Assembly: GCA_004293905.1 (NCBI GenBank)
Contig: RDZE01000035.1
Span: 1-41,253 of the forward strand
DNA length: 41,253 bases
Direction of reading: 5' to 3'
Source: Cytophagales bacterium
Lineage (GTDB): Bacteria; Bacteroidota; Bacteroidia; Cytophagales; Microscillaceae
In this document: in pieces, positions 1 through 8,573 of the stretch
Layout of the letters: the number at the start of each line of letters is the position of its first letter
Position numbering within the stretch: position 1 is the first letter of the stretch
The notes under the pieces: generated by a model
What the model saw: the letters and a program-made list of their open reading frames with translations, nothing else
What the model was told of the DNA's origin: nothing
Database searches by the model: none
Made by a program: the position numbers and the translations under genes

Positions 1-1
1 G

Positions 2-79
2 CAAATCCAAGCCACCACAGATAAAATTTATGTGTTGGATACTGGAGGTACTTTGTATATTTTTGAGAGAGAGGAATAA
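2..79 (+). CDS. C-terminal fragment of an unknown protein (cut by window edge)
   Basis: An open frame runs from the window edge to a TAA at 77-79 and gives 25 residues ending in YVLDTGGTLYIFEREE. The alternation of short beta-strand-like segments (IYVLD, TLYIFE) resembles the last blade of a beta-propeller of the PQQ-repeat or WD type, but this is only an impression from a short peptide. Nothing more can be said without the upstream sequence. The roughly 200 bases between this stop and the next gene hold no convincing gene. Confidence 0.4.
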   Translation, partial: QIQATTDKIYVLDTGGTLYIFEREE

Positions 80-287
80 AAATTTTGCTTATGTGGGTGG
101 GGAAAAACCATTTTTGTTATGCAAGTAAAAAAGTACAAAACGCGCATTGGCTTGAAGTTCAAACTAACCCTTGTTGAGTAGCCTTATTCAGCATCTACAA
201 AGTTTAAATTATATTTTTGGTACGCTAAAGCTAATTATCTCATACTATTTTAATACTTTTACCTCCCCAAAAAAACTATCATTTATT

Positions 288-2405
288 ATGAAATTTAATT
301 ATTCAATTTGTTTACTTATTTTACTAAGCATTTCTATGCAAATATCCCAAACAAATGCGCAAATAGTTCCGCCAAAGGCTGAAAAACAACCCCAAAAGCT
401 CGAGAAGCATGGGCATGTGCGCATAGATGACTATTATTGGCTCAAAGAGCGCGAAGACACTAAAGTAATACAGTATTTGGAAGCGGAAAACCAATATACT
501 GAATCCATTATGCAACCTACAAAAGCACTCCAAGAAAAACTTTTTGAAGAACTCAAAGGACGCATCAAACAAAATGACCAATCTGTACCTTACTTCGAGA
601 ACGGCTATTGGTACTATACACGTTTTGAAGAAGGCAAAGAGTACCCTATTTATTGCCGTAAAAAAGGCACCTTAGATGCCAAAGAAGAAATTATGCTCAA
701 TGTGAATGAATTGGCAGCGGGCAAAAAATTTTGCAATGCAGGGGTGATTGATGTAAGCGATGACAACAAGATGATTGCATTTCGTATGGATACCGTAGGG
801 CGCAACAATTTTACCATTCATTTCAAAGACCTCAGCACCCAAAAAATACTCCCCGATGCAATGCCAAATACTTGGGGCAATATGGTATTTATGGCTGATA
901 ACAAAACAGTGATTTATGTTACCAAAGACCTCACCACACTCCGCTCCGATAAGGTGTATAGGCACGTATTGGGCACAGAGGTAAAAAATGATGAGCTCAT
1001 TTTCCACGAAAAAGACGAAACCTATGACTTAGGCGTAGGGCGTTCCAAATCTAAAGAGTACATATTCCTCAGCACAAGCACTACCGTAGCCGATGAACAC
1101 CACTACCTTGCTGCCAAAGACGTAAAGGGAACTTTCAAAATATTCTTGGCGCGTGAGCGTGGGCACGAGTACAGCATAGACCATTTTGGCGACAAGTTTT
1201 ATATCAGAACCAATCGCAATGCGCTCAATTTCAAACTCATGGAAACGGCTATCAACCAAACGGAAGAAAAAAATTGGAAAGAGGTAATTCCTCACCGTGC
1301 CGATGCTTATTTGGGTGGGTTCGAAATATTTAGAGATTTTTTAGTAGTACAAGAGCGTATCAAAGGATTGGTACAGATAAGACTCATCAATTGGAAAACC
1401 AAACAAGAGCACTATGTAGATTTTGGCGAGCCTACCTATGCCGCTGGACTGGCTTACAACCCCGAATTCAATACCACACAATTGCGCTACAGTTTTACTT
1501 CCTTAGTAACACCAAGCTCTACTTATGAGTATGATATGAACACACGCCAAAAGAAACTACTGAAACAACAAGAAGTATTAGGAGGCTACAATACCAACGA
1601 CTATGTGCAAGAAAGGCTCTATGCAACCGCTCAAGACGGTACACTTGTGCCCATTTCCATAGTCTATAAAAAAGGCTTACAGAAAAACGGCAACAACCCT
1701 TGTTTGTTATATGCCTATGGTTCTTATGGCTCTTCCACCGATGCAGGTTTCAATTCCAACAGACTCAGCCTATTGCAAAGAGGTTTTGTTTTTGCCATAG
1801 CACACATCAGAGGAGGGCAAGAAATGGGAAGACAATGGTATGAAAATGGCAAAATGTTTAACAAAAAAAATACCTTTACTGATTTTATAGCCGCTACCGA
1901 ATACCTACAACAACAAAAATACTCAAGCCCTGAATACTTCTTTGCACAAGGAGGAAGTGCAGGAGGGCTACTAATGGGAGCTATAGTCAATATGCGCCCC
2001 GATTTGTACAAAGGCGTACTTGCGGCTGTACCATTTGTCGATGTAGTAACTACAATGTTAGACGAAACCATTCCCTTGACTACCTTCGAGTACGACGAAT
2101 GGGGCAATCCGAACAATATAGATTCTTATATCTACATGTTATCTTACTCACCTTATGACAATGTGGAGAAAAAAAGCTATCCTAATCTATTGGTTACCAC
2201 AGGTTTGCACGATTCGCAAGTGCAATATTGGGAGCCTGCCAAATGGGTAGCAAAACTAAGAGAAATGAAAGTAGACAATAATATATTGCTACTCAAAACA
2301 GATATGGCAGCAGGGCACGGAGGTACTACAGGGCGTTTCAAACGACTCAAAGATGTAGCCTTTGACTATGCGTTTATGTTTCAGCTATTAAAAATAACAG
2401 AGTAA
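288..2405 (+). CDS. ptrB: Secreted oligopeptidase B (S9A family serine peptidase)
   Basis: Serine endopeptidase of the prolyl oligopeptidase family that cuts short peptides, in the B subgroup after Arg or Lys. The N-terminal two thirds should form the seven-bladed propeller and the C-terminal third the alpha/beta-hydrolase domain. Visible catalytic residues are S557 in GGSAGG, D642 in HDSQVQYW and H677 in GHGG. The stretch after the serine (VPFVDVVTTMLDETIPLTT, then EYDEWGNP) is typical of oligopeptidase B rather than prolyl oligopeptidase. The frame opens upstream at 171, but ATG 288 gives 705 residues and begins a clear signal peptide (hydrophobic run to SQTNAQ), so that start was chosen. 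The protein is therefore probably periplasmic, unlike the cytoplasmic E. coli enzyme. A TAnnTTTG-like box (TATTTTTG, 212-219) lies upstream without a matching -33 box. The gene is monocistronic. Confidence 0.93.
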   Translation: MKFNYSICLLILLSISMQISQTNAQIVPPKAEKQPQKLEKHGHVRIDDYYWLKEREDTKVIQYLEAENQYTESIMQPTKALQEKLFEELKGRIKQNDQSVPYFENGYWYYTRFEEGKEYPIYCRKKGTLDAKEEIMLNVNELAAGKKFCNAGVIDVSDDNKMIAFRMDTVGRNNFTIHFKDLSTQKILPDAMPNTWGNMVFMADNKTVIYVTKDLTTLRSDKVYRHVLGTEVKNDELIFHEKDETYDLGVGRSKSKEYIFLSTSTTVADEHHYLAAKDVKGTFKIFLARERGHEYSIDHFGDKFYIRTNRNALNFKLMETAINQTEEKNWKEVIPHRADAYLGGFEIFRDFLVVQERIKGLVQIRLINWKTKQEHYVDFGEPTYAAGLAYNPEFNTTQLRYSFTSLVTPSSTYEYDMNTRQKKLLKQQEVLGGYNTNDYVQERLYATAQDGTLVPISIVYKKGLQKNGNNPCLLYAYGSYGSSTDAGFNSNRLSLLQRGFVFAIAHIRGGQEMGRQWYENGKMFNKKNTFTDFIAATEYLQQQKYSSPEYFFAQGGSAGGLLMGAIVNMRPDLYKGVLAAVPFVDVVTTMLDETIPLTTFEYDEWGNPNNIDSYIYMLSYSPYDNVEKKSYPNLLVTTGLHDSQVQYWEPAKWVAKLREMKVDNNILLLKTDMAAGHGGTTGRFKRLKDVAFDYAFMFQLLKITE

Positions 2406-2414
2406 AAGAGAAAA

Positions 2415-2453
2415 GTTATTGGGGTGTTGAAAAAATGCCTCAATAACCTTTTT
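2415..2453. terminator. Bidirectional rho-independent terminator between ptrB and the kinase gene
   Basis: GTTATTGGGG (2415-2424) pairs with CCTCAATAAC (2438-2447) in a 10-bp stem with one G-T pair, followed by a T tract at 2449-2454. A-rich sequence on the left side provides the T tract for the opposite strand. It lies exactly between two convergent genes, 9 bases after the ptrB stop and touching the kinase stop. Confidence 0.8.
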
Positions 2454-5400
2454 TAGTTTTCCAAAGGAATTTCTATAAAAAAGCTCGTACCCAATTCTAT
2501 TTCCGTTTCGAACCAAATACGCCCCCCCGCATGTTCTACGCCTCTTTTGGCAATCGCCAAACCTATACCTGAACCTTCTACTTTGGTAGTAAAACTAGGC
2601 ACAAATATTTTTTCGCGTATTTCTACAGGAATGCCCTCCCCATTGTCTTTTATCTCTATGCGTACATAGTCTTCGGGAGCTTGGCGGAGTGTAACTCTTA
2701 TTTCAGGTTTTCTTTCAGCGGGTATGGCTTGAATGGCATTGAGAATCAGATTGGTAAAAATGCGTCCCATTAGGTTCTTATCACCCAATACATAAAAACT
2801 ACCTTTTTCTATTTCACTCGTCAAAACAATATCTTGGTTGTTTTTATAAAGCAGAAGCGTTTCGCGTACTACAGCCGCTATCTCAAAACGTTCGCTTTGG
2901 GGTACAGGCATTTTGGCATAAGCCGAAAAAGACGAAGCAATTTCGCTTAGTATGTCTATTTGCGTGAGCAAGGTATCAAAAGAGCGTTCAAAAACATCTT
3001 GAATATCAGGCTGTTGGCGTTGCAATTTTACTTGAAGGTGTTGCAAGGTAAGTTTCATAGGCGTAAGTGGGTTCTTTATTTCATGCGCCACTTGTCTTGC
3101 CATTTCGCGCCAAGCACTTTCTTTTTCATTTTGGGCTAAAGATTTCCGACTGATTTCTAATTTGCGGAGCATCGTATTGTACTCACTCACCAACAAGCCT
3201 ATTTCGTCTTCGGAGTGCCAACTAAGCGGCTCATTATACTCTGCAAAATTCGTTTTTCTGATTTTTTGCGCTATCATCAATAAAGGTTTTGTAAGCAAAC
3301 GCGAAGCAAAAAACGAAACAATAATAAAGACCAAAAAAGTAGCCGTAAAAATGATGATAATAGTACTAAATACATTACTAATTCTTTCCTCCAAATCTTT
3401 TTTCGATTCAAAGAAAGGCACACTGATAATACCTAACAATGCACCATCTTCGTAGCGTTTTACAGGCACATACACCGATTTATAGTTCAATGCCCCTACA
3501 GATTCTGCCAAAAGTACATATTTACTATTCTGCAACACTACCGAAGTAAGTGCTTCATAGTCTAAATAACGCGACAAAAGGGCGTTTTGGTCATAAATAG
3601 TAGGTTGGCTTGAGAGGAGTAATTCGCCTTTTTTATTAAAAATACTCATATCTACCCCTACATAGCGCGCCAATTCGCTCAAACGGCTGTATAATTTCTC
3701 TACAGTGATTACTTCTTTTTCCAATTGGTCAAGGTCAGGCTTAAGATTTTCGGCAATGCTTTCAGCTTTCTGTATAAACTCATCATTGACATTGCTCTGA
3801 TAATCAGCCCCTATGATACTAAGAATGGTAAAACTAACCACAAAGAGCGGTAAGAAAAAAGCAACATTCAAATAAAATTGTATGCGCGTAGCAAAAGAGG
3901 CTTTAGCCTTGCCTAAATTAAGTATCACACGATAAGAAAGTACTACATTTACGCCAAAAAACAATAATAGCAGAAATAAAAGAGAAAAATCGGACAGCAA
4001 ATTTTTCCAGGCATACACCTCCGCCGAAACAACAACTCTTTTTTGCGAGCCTCCCTCAATCACAAGATGGTGGAAGTTATGACTTACAAAGCCTTGTATA
4101 TCAATGTTTTGGAAGTTTTGTATGTCAAAATCTTCTTCATAATTATAACTTCCCAAACTGTATTTCAATTCTTTGCCTACATAAATAGCATAACTGTATT
4201 TTTCATTGTTTCTGTAAGAGGCATATTGTTTGTCGAGCAAGAGTTCAGGGAAAACATTATTCTTAATCACTCTTTTCTGCCTAAGCTCTATCATAGCGTA
4301 GCCTACTATTTTATTATTGTCTTGTTTTATATCTGCAAAAGCCCAATATTGTTTGAGTAAATTTGCCCCCGATTCATTATTGAAGCGAATGCGTGGATTG
4401 TCTGTTTCGTACCATATTTGGCTATATTTTTTGTTATATTCTGCATAAGAGAGTATCTTTTCGCCGTCTGCATTGTGTGTTTTGAAAGGCTCTCCTTTTG
4501 AGTCAAAAACATAGACATGAATTTCGTATTTGTCAAAATAATTATTCAAGTAATAGCGTCTTATGCGTTGTTCTATGATTTTCCTGCTTATCATAGGGTT
4601 GCTTAGTGCGGCAGACATTAGCGGGTCTTTTGCTATCTCTGAGAGTGCTTCCGAGAGTTGTGCTTCGGCTATAGCGTCTTTTTCGGCAAGGAGTGTAATG
4701 GCAAAATTTCTTTTTGTTTCTATCTGTTTTTTCTCAAAATTCAAAGAAATGGCTTGTGTTCCTATCAGTGCGCAAAGTACAGAACTGATGAGCAAATACA
4801 AAGAAGAAAGATACTCATAACGGTACAAATACTTTGCAAATCGTACCCACATTACCAAACCCACATAGCTACTATGCAACACGATGAGCCAAAGATGATG
4901 CACCTCAAAAGAATAGCTAATAATCATATAAACAAGTGTAACACAAATATAGATAGCCACACCTATCCATCGGTTTTGTAGGCGCGATACCACACTGGTA
5001 AGGCTGCGCAAAATGATTTGTAGGCTCACAAAATAGGCTATAGAAAGGCATAAAAAAATGAGCCAACCTACGAATTGAAAGCCATCTATTTGCAAGGTTT
5101 GCCTGATGTGCAAAGAAATATCATACACATCTATCAAGTAATAAAGCGTATAGAAATAGAGCCATGTAGCTCCATACGCCAATAACACTAAACCGCTTAT
5201 GTTCAAATACGCCAACCAATCTTTATTGGTATTGAGCCACTTTACATACACACGAAAACGCCTATAAGTAAACAAAACATAAAATAAGATTGCCGCCGTT
5301 ATCAATACATCGAGCAACATCAATTCTATGGATTTTTTTTCATTTGTTGGTACATAAAATAAAAATACTGCCAAGCGAAGCAGTGCCCAATATGCTCCCC

Positions 5401-6151
5401 ACAAACAAAGTGCGAAGAAGTGTTTTTTTCTCCTAATGAACCATCTATTGAGCCAAATAGCCCATTGGTATGCCAATGCAATACTCCACAAAATAACCAA
5501 AGCAATGAGCATATTTTCTAAATAGGGCAGGCGTGCGGCAGTACTATCAGAAGATTCTACACTAAAGAGAAACTTCCCCGAAGTGTTGTTTATATTCAAA
5601 AAATCATGTTGGGTATGAGGTAAATTTGAGATACCAATGTTCTGATTCTTTGCAATTGCTTCCGCATAGCCAGAGCGCAAATAGCTATTTTCTATTTTGT
5701 ATTTCCTATAAATAGGCACTATCTGATACAATTCTAAAGTATCGTTGTCGTGCATAATAAGGGTAGAAGATGCCACAAAATGCTCTTGCGAAAAATAAAA
5801 GAAACGTTCTTTGTATTTGCCTTGTATGGTAGTATAGTCGGGTATGTAGTGGTGGTCGCTCCAAGCGATTAGTTTGCTGTTTTTATAAATAAAAAAAGGA
5901 TAATACACCTCTGCATAGCTTTGCAAGTCGATGATTTTCTTTTCGGCTTCATTGCCAAGCATTTCCTCTAAGGTAGCTTGCTCTTGTTTTAGTTTTTCTA
6001 AGGCTTTATGTAAATTTTGTTTGATAGTCAGTGCTTCTTGTCGTTGGTAGTCATACCAATACCAAACATAATACACTCCTATCCCCGTTATGGTGAGGCT
6101 TAGACAAATGATGAGCCATAGCAAGGCATATTTTTTTATGAGCATTCGCAC
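2453..6151 (-). CDS. Very large multi-pass NtrY-like sensor histidine kinase
   Basis: Membrane sensor kinase of 1232 residues, far longer than ordinary NtrY-type kinases. Order: one N-terminal membrane segment (about 7-31), an extracytoplasmic segment (about 35-210), a block of about eight membrane segments (about 212-470), a second extracytoplasmic segment (about 475-715), two membrane segments, a third sensor segment (about 785-930), a last membrane segment, a HAMP region, then dimerisation and ATPase domains. The H-box is VAHEIKNPLTPMKL with H1023; the N-box is NLILNAIQAI; the G-boxes are DNGEGI and GSGIGLAIAKRG. The H-box sequence is the NtrY type. No response regulator is encoded beside it. 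It lies 42 bases downstream of the binding-protein gene on the same strand, so the two are probably one operon. The start could be either the first or the third codon (MRM); both precede the same membrane segment. Confidence 0.9.
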   Translation of the reverse strand: MRMLIKKYALLWLIICLSLTITGIGVYYVWYWYDYQRQEALTIKQNLHKALEKLKQEQATLEEMLGNEAEKKIIDLQSYAEVYYPFFIYKNSKLIAWSDHHYIPDYTTIQGKYKERFFYFSQEHFVASSTLIMHDNDTLELYQIVPIYRKYKIENSYLRSGYAEAIAKNQNIGISNLPHTQHDFLNINNTSGKFLFSVESSDSTAARLPYLENMLIALVILWSIALAYQWAIWLNRWFIRRKKHFFALCLWGAYWALLRLAVFLFYVPTNEKKSIELMLLDVLITAAILFYVLFTYRRFRVYVKWLNTNKDWLAYLNISGLVLLAYGATWLYFYTLYYLIDVYDISLHIRQTLQIDGFQFVGWLIFLCLSIAYFVSLQIILRSLTSVVSRLQNRWIGVAIYICVTLVYMIISYSFEVHHLWLIVLHSSYVGLVMWVRFAKYLYRYEYLSSLYLLISSVLCALIGTQAISLNFEKKQIETKRNFAITLLAEKDAIAEAQLSEALSEIAKDPLMSAALSNPMISRKIIEQRIRRYYLNNYFDKYEIHVYVFDSKGEPFKTHNADGEKILSYAEYNKKYSQIWYETDNPRIRFNNESGANLLKQYWAFADIKQDNNKIVGYAMIELRQKRVIKNNVFPELLLDKQYASYRNNEKYSYAIYVGKELKYSLGSYNYEEDFDIQNFQNIDIQGFVSHNFHHLVIEGGSQKRVVVSAEVYAWKNLLSDFSLLFLLLLFFGVNVVLSYRVILNLGKAKASFATRIQFYLNVAFFLPLFVVSFTILSIIGADYQSNVNDEFIQKAESIAENLKPDLDQLEKEVITVEKLYSRLSELARYVGVDMSIFNKKGELLLSSQPTIYDQNALLSRYLDYEALTSVVLQNSKYVLLAESVGALNYKSVYVPVKRYEDGALLGIISVPFFESKKDLEERISNVFSTIIIIFTATFLVFIIVSFFASRLLTKPLLMIAQKIRKTNFAEYNEPLSWHSEDEIGLLVSEYNTMLRKLEISRKSLAQNEKESAWREMARQVAHEIKNPLTPMKLTLQHLQVKLQRQQPDIQDVFERSFDTLLTQIDILSEIASSFSAYAKMPVPQSERFEIAAVVRETLLLYKNNQDIVLTSEIEKGSFYVLGDKNLMGRIFTNLILNAIQAIPAERKPEIRVTLRQAPEDYVRIEIKDNGEGIPVEIREKIFVPSFTTKVEGSGIGLAIAKRGVEHAGGRIWFETEIELGTSFFIEIPLEN

Positions 6152-6193
6152 GGAGAAAGAGTGTAAAAAAATTGTACCAAAGTCTTCTAATTC

Positions 6194-7894
6194 TTAAGGA
6201 ATATTTATGATGGTAAGTCTTCCGTTCTTATACTTCAGAATAGGCATCATCTGATTGTCATTGCCTTGTCTGTAGTCAAAACCATAAGTGGCTTTGCCTG
6301 CTTGCGCTTGGTTTTGTGTGGCAAAATAACCTTTAAAAGAGGTGTTTGTGCCCCACTGTGATAGTATTTTAGCAAAATAATAAGCAATATCATACCCTAT
6401 ATAAGAGTAATTGCTGGGTTCATAGTTATTCTTAAGTCTTGTTTTGTAGTCATTTTTTACCTTTGTGTAGCTCTCTTCGTTGGGCTCGCTATAGTCAGGC
6501 GACCATAAAATAGCTTCTTGGCTTTCGAACCATTCAGAGTCTATGTTCTGAAAATTGAGCCAACTATCGGGTATCATCATCGTTACTTTTTGGCTATTGG
6601 CTTCCACTATTTTATAAGTTTCTTCGGCTATGAGTTGGCTACTGCTGATGATGATAAAAACGCTATTGCTCATGTTTTTTTCTAAAAGAGTGCGCAGTTT
6701 GTCCAAAGTAGCCGTTGTGATTTGCTCAAAAGCAAATGTTTTTTGTCCTTTGGCTTCTATGCCCTTTTTGCAGGCATTGGCAAAACGGATATTTTTTTCT
6801 AAATTATCGTACAAAATAATCATGTTTTTACCGTTGTATGCACTCGTAGCATATTGAGCCACTTGAGTACCCTGCATTTCTATAGAAGGTTTATAAAGAT
6901 AAGTGAACTCATTTTGAAGATTCGTGCTATTGTCAGTAAGGGGCTGTACGATATTTACTTTTTGGTTGGCAGCAAAACGGCTCAAAATAGCAAATTGATT
7001 GTCATACACAGGACCAACAAACAAATCTATTTTATCTAACTCCCCACTCTGAATGGCTTGTTCTATTTTATTTGCATCACCTTGCTGAATATCATAGGCG
7101 TATATTCTTACCTTTATATTCTCCTCCGCTAAGTGCATCTGAGCCAAGCGCAAACCCTGATACATATCGCGCGAGAGGCGTGTAGTAGCCGTAAGGTCTT
7201 TTCCACTCGTAAGATTGTCCATGTTGAAAGGCATCATTATCGCAATATTATAACTATCCTTATAACTTACTTTGCGCACTATTTTTTGTTTTTCAGGTGT
7301 TTGTAAATTTGTGTTATTGGCTAAAATTTCATTCATCATTACTACATCAGCCCAATTTTCTGCATTGGCAGCCAATTCATCTACCAATACTTGTTGCAAC
7401 ATCAATAAGTTGGGAAATTCTTTGTAGAGCGATTTTAAAGTGTTTAGGTCATATTGTGCCGTATAGTAAGCAATTAGCGTGTCGGCACTTCCTTTCAAGG
7501 CAGGGTCTGCGATGATACTAATTTCTTCTAAAGCCTTTGTAGCTGCGTTGGTTTCAAAGTACAGATTAGCCGCCAAATAGTGCGCATCATTGCTATTTTT
7601 CCAAGCAGGATACTTCGCGAGCAAGGTTTGTATTTTATTGAGTGCATCATCTTTCTGATTGTTTTTGAAAGCCGCAAGCGCGTAGAAATAATGCGCATGC
7701 TCAATAAAAAGATTATTTTTGTGAGGGTTCAACAATGCCCCAAAAATAGTTTGAGCAGAAGAATATTGTGCATTGCGCAGTGCCAGCTTACCTGCTTCGT
7801 ATTGTTTATAAAAATTGGCTTTGCTCTGCGCAAAAAGCATGGGGATAGAAAACCAAAACAAATAATAACCTAAAAAAAGTAATTTTTTTTGCAT
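6194..7894 (-). CDS. Exported TPR plus type-1 periplasmic-binding-fold protein (LpoA-like layout)
   Basis: 566 residues. The frame opens at 7918, but ATG 7894 starts directly at a signal peptide (MQKKLLFL to FAQ) and is preferred. Residues of about 30-200 carry helical tetratricopeptide-type repeats (YEAGKLALRNAQYSSAQTIF and similar A/Y/L-spaced helices). The remainder looks like a type-1 periplasmic binding fold: an opening strand with NIAIMMPFN, then MYQGLRLAQMHLAEENIKV, DLFVGPVYDNQ and VNIVQPLTDNSTN, as in branched-chain amino-acid binding proteins. The same order occurs in the peptidoglycan-synthase activator LpoA. Here there is no lipobox, so an outer-membrane lipoprotein is not predicted. 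No ABC permease or ATPase is nearby. Being first in an operon with the giant sensor kinase suggests a ligand-sensing partner, but that is inference. Confidence 0.85.
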   Translation of the reverse strand: MQKKLLFLGYYLFWFSIPMLFAQSKANFYKQYEAGKLALRNAQYSSAQTIFGALLNPHKNNLFIEHAHYFYALAAFKNNQKDDALNKIQTLLAKYPAWKNSNDAHYLAANLYFETNAATKALEEISIIADPALKGSADTLIAYYTAQYDLNTLKSLYKEFPNLLMLQQVLVDELAANAENWADVVMMNEILANNTNLQTPEKQKIVRKVSYKDSYNIAIMMPFNMDNLTSGKDLTATTRLSRDMYQGLRLAQMHLAEENIKVRIYAYDIQQGDANKIEQAIQSGELDKIDLFVGPVYDNQFAILSRFAANQKVNIVQPLTDNSTNLQNEFTYLYKPSIEMQGTQVAQYATSAYNGKNMIILYDNLEKNIRFANACKKGIEAKGQKTFAFEQITTATLDKLRTLLEKNMSNSVFIIISSSQLIAEETYKIVEANSQKVTMMIPDSWLNFQNIDSEWFESQEAILWSPDYSEPNEESYTKVKNDYKTRLKNNYEPSNYSYIGYDIAYYFAKILSQWGTNTSFKGYFATQNQAQAGKATYGFDYRQGNDNQMMPILKYKNGRLTIINIP

Positions 7895-8018
7895 AAAAAT
7901 CAAAAATAGAATCTTCAAAATAAATTAGTAAGCGCAAAAGTAAAGATTTTTTTTTATTTCTAAATGTAATATCTTTACCAAAGAAAAGTATTTATCTACA
8001 AACCATATTCGAACAATC

Positions 8019-8561
8019 GTGTTGTCAATAGCTGATGAAGACATAATGAGCAACGTATGCCAAGGCAAAATAGAACAATTGGGTTGGCTCTTTGAGCGAT
8101 ACCACAAAAAATTGTTCAACTTTTACCTGCGCACTACCGCAAACCGCGAACTAAGCGAAGACCTTACGCAAATGGTCTTCGAGCGAATTTTGAAATACAA
8201 ACACTCCTACAAAGAAGGGGCAAGTTTCAAAACTTGGTTTTATAGTATCGCACGGAATGTAAAAATAGACTATTTCCGAAAAAACAAAATCCCTACCACA
8301 GACATCGAAAATCTCAATTGGGACAGAAATTTCGGACACCGCGATTTGGAAACTGAAATAGAAAGAAACGAAAAAATAAAAATGCTTTACGAAGCACTCA
8401 ACACGCTAAACGATGAAAAAAGAGAATTGGTCATTCTCACACAAATAGAAGGTATGGAATATAGCCAAATAGCCCATATTTTCAATATTACAGAAAATGC
8501 AGCCCGTGTAAAAGTACACAGAACACTCAAAGAACTTAAAGAAATTTTTCAAAAAAAATAA
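8019..8561 (+). CDS. ECF-type RNA polymerase sigma factor
   Basis: 180 residues with the two conserved ECF regions. Region 2 spans about residues 20-90 (LFERYHKKLFNFYLR, then LSEDLTQMVFERILKY, and FKTWFYSIARNVKIDYFRK). Region 4 spans about 125-178 (LNDEKRELVILTQIEGMEY, then IAHIFNITENAARVKVHRTL), a helix-turn-helix for the -35 element. The start is uncertain: GTG 8019, TTG 8022 and ATG 8046 are all possible. GTG or TTG keeps the conserved ADEDIM segment found near the start of this family, so 8019 was used. It is the first gene of a tight three-gene run with its anti-sigma factor 12 bases downstream, the usual arrangement for an autoregulated envelope-stress or surface-signal switch. Confidence 0.92.
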   Translation: MLSIADEDIMSNVCQGKIEQLGWLFERYHKKLFNFYLRTTANRELSEDLTQMVFERILKYKHSYKEGASFKTWFYSIARNVKIDYFRKNKIPTTDIENLNWDRNFGHRDLETEIERNEKIKMLYEALNTLNDEKRELVILTQIEGMEYSQIAHIFNITENAARVKVHRTLKELKEIFQKK

Positions 8562-8573
8562 AATAAATGCCCG

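Noticed and set aside
171..287. Longer start for the oligopeptidase gene
   Set aside because: It would put 39 residues before a clear signal peptide; ATG 288 gives a normal exported protein.
4043..4981. Several plus-strand open frames opposite the giant kinase gene
   Set aside because: They are antisense to conserved coding sequence and lack recognisable domains.
7925..8119. 64-codon minus-strand open frame overlapping the sigma-factor start
   Set aside because: It covers the divergent promoter region and the start of a well-supported ECF sigma gene, with no domain.
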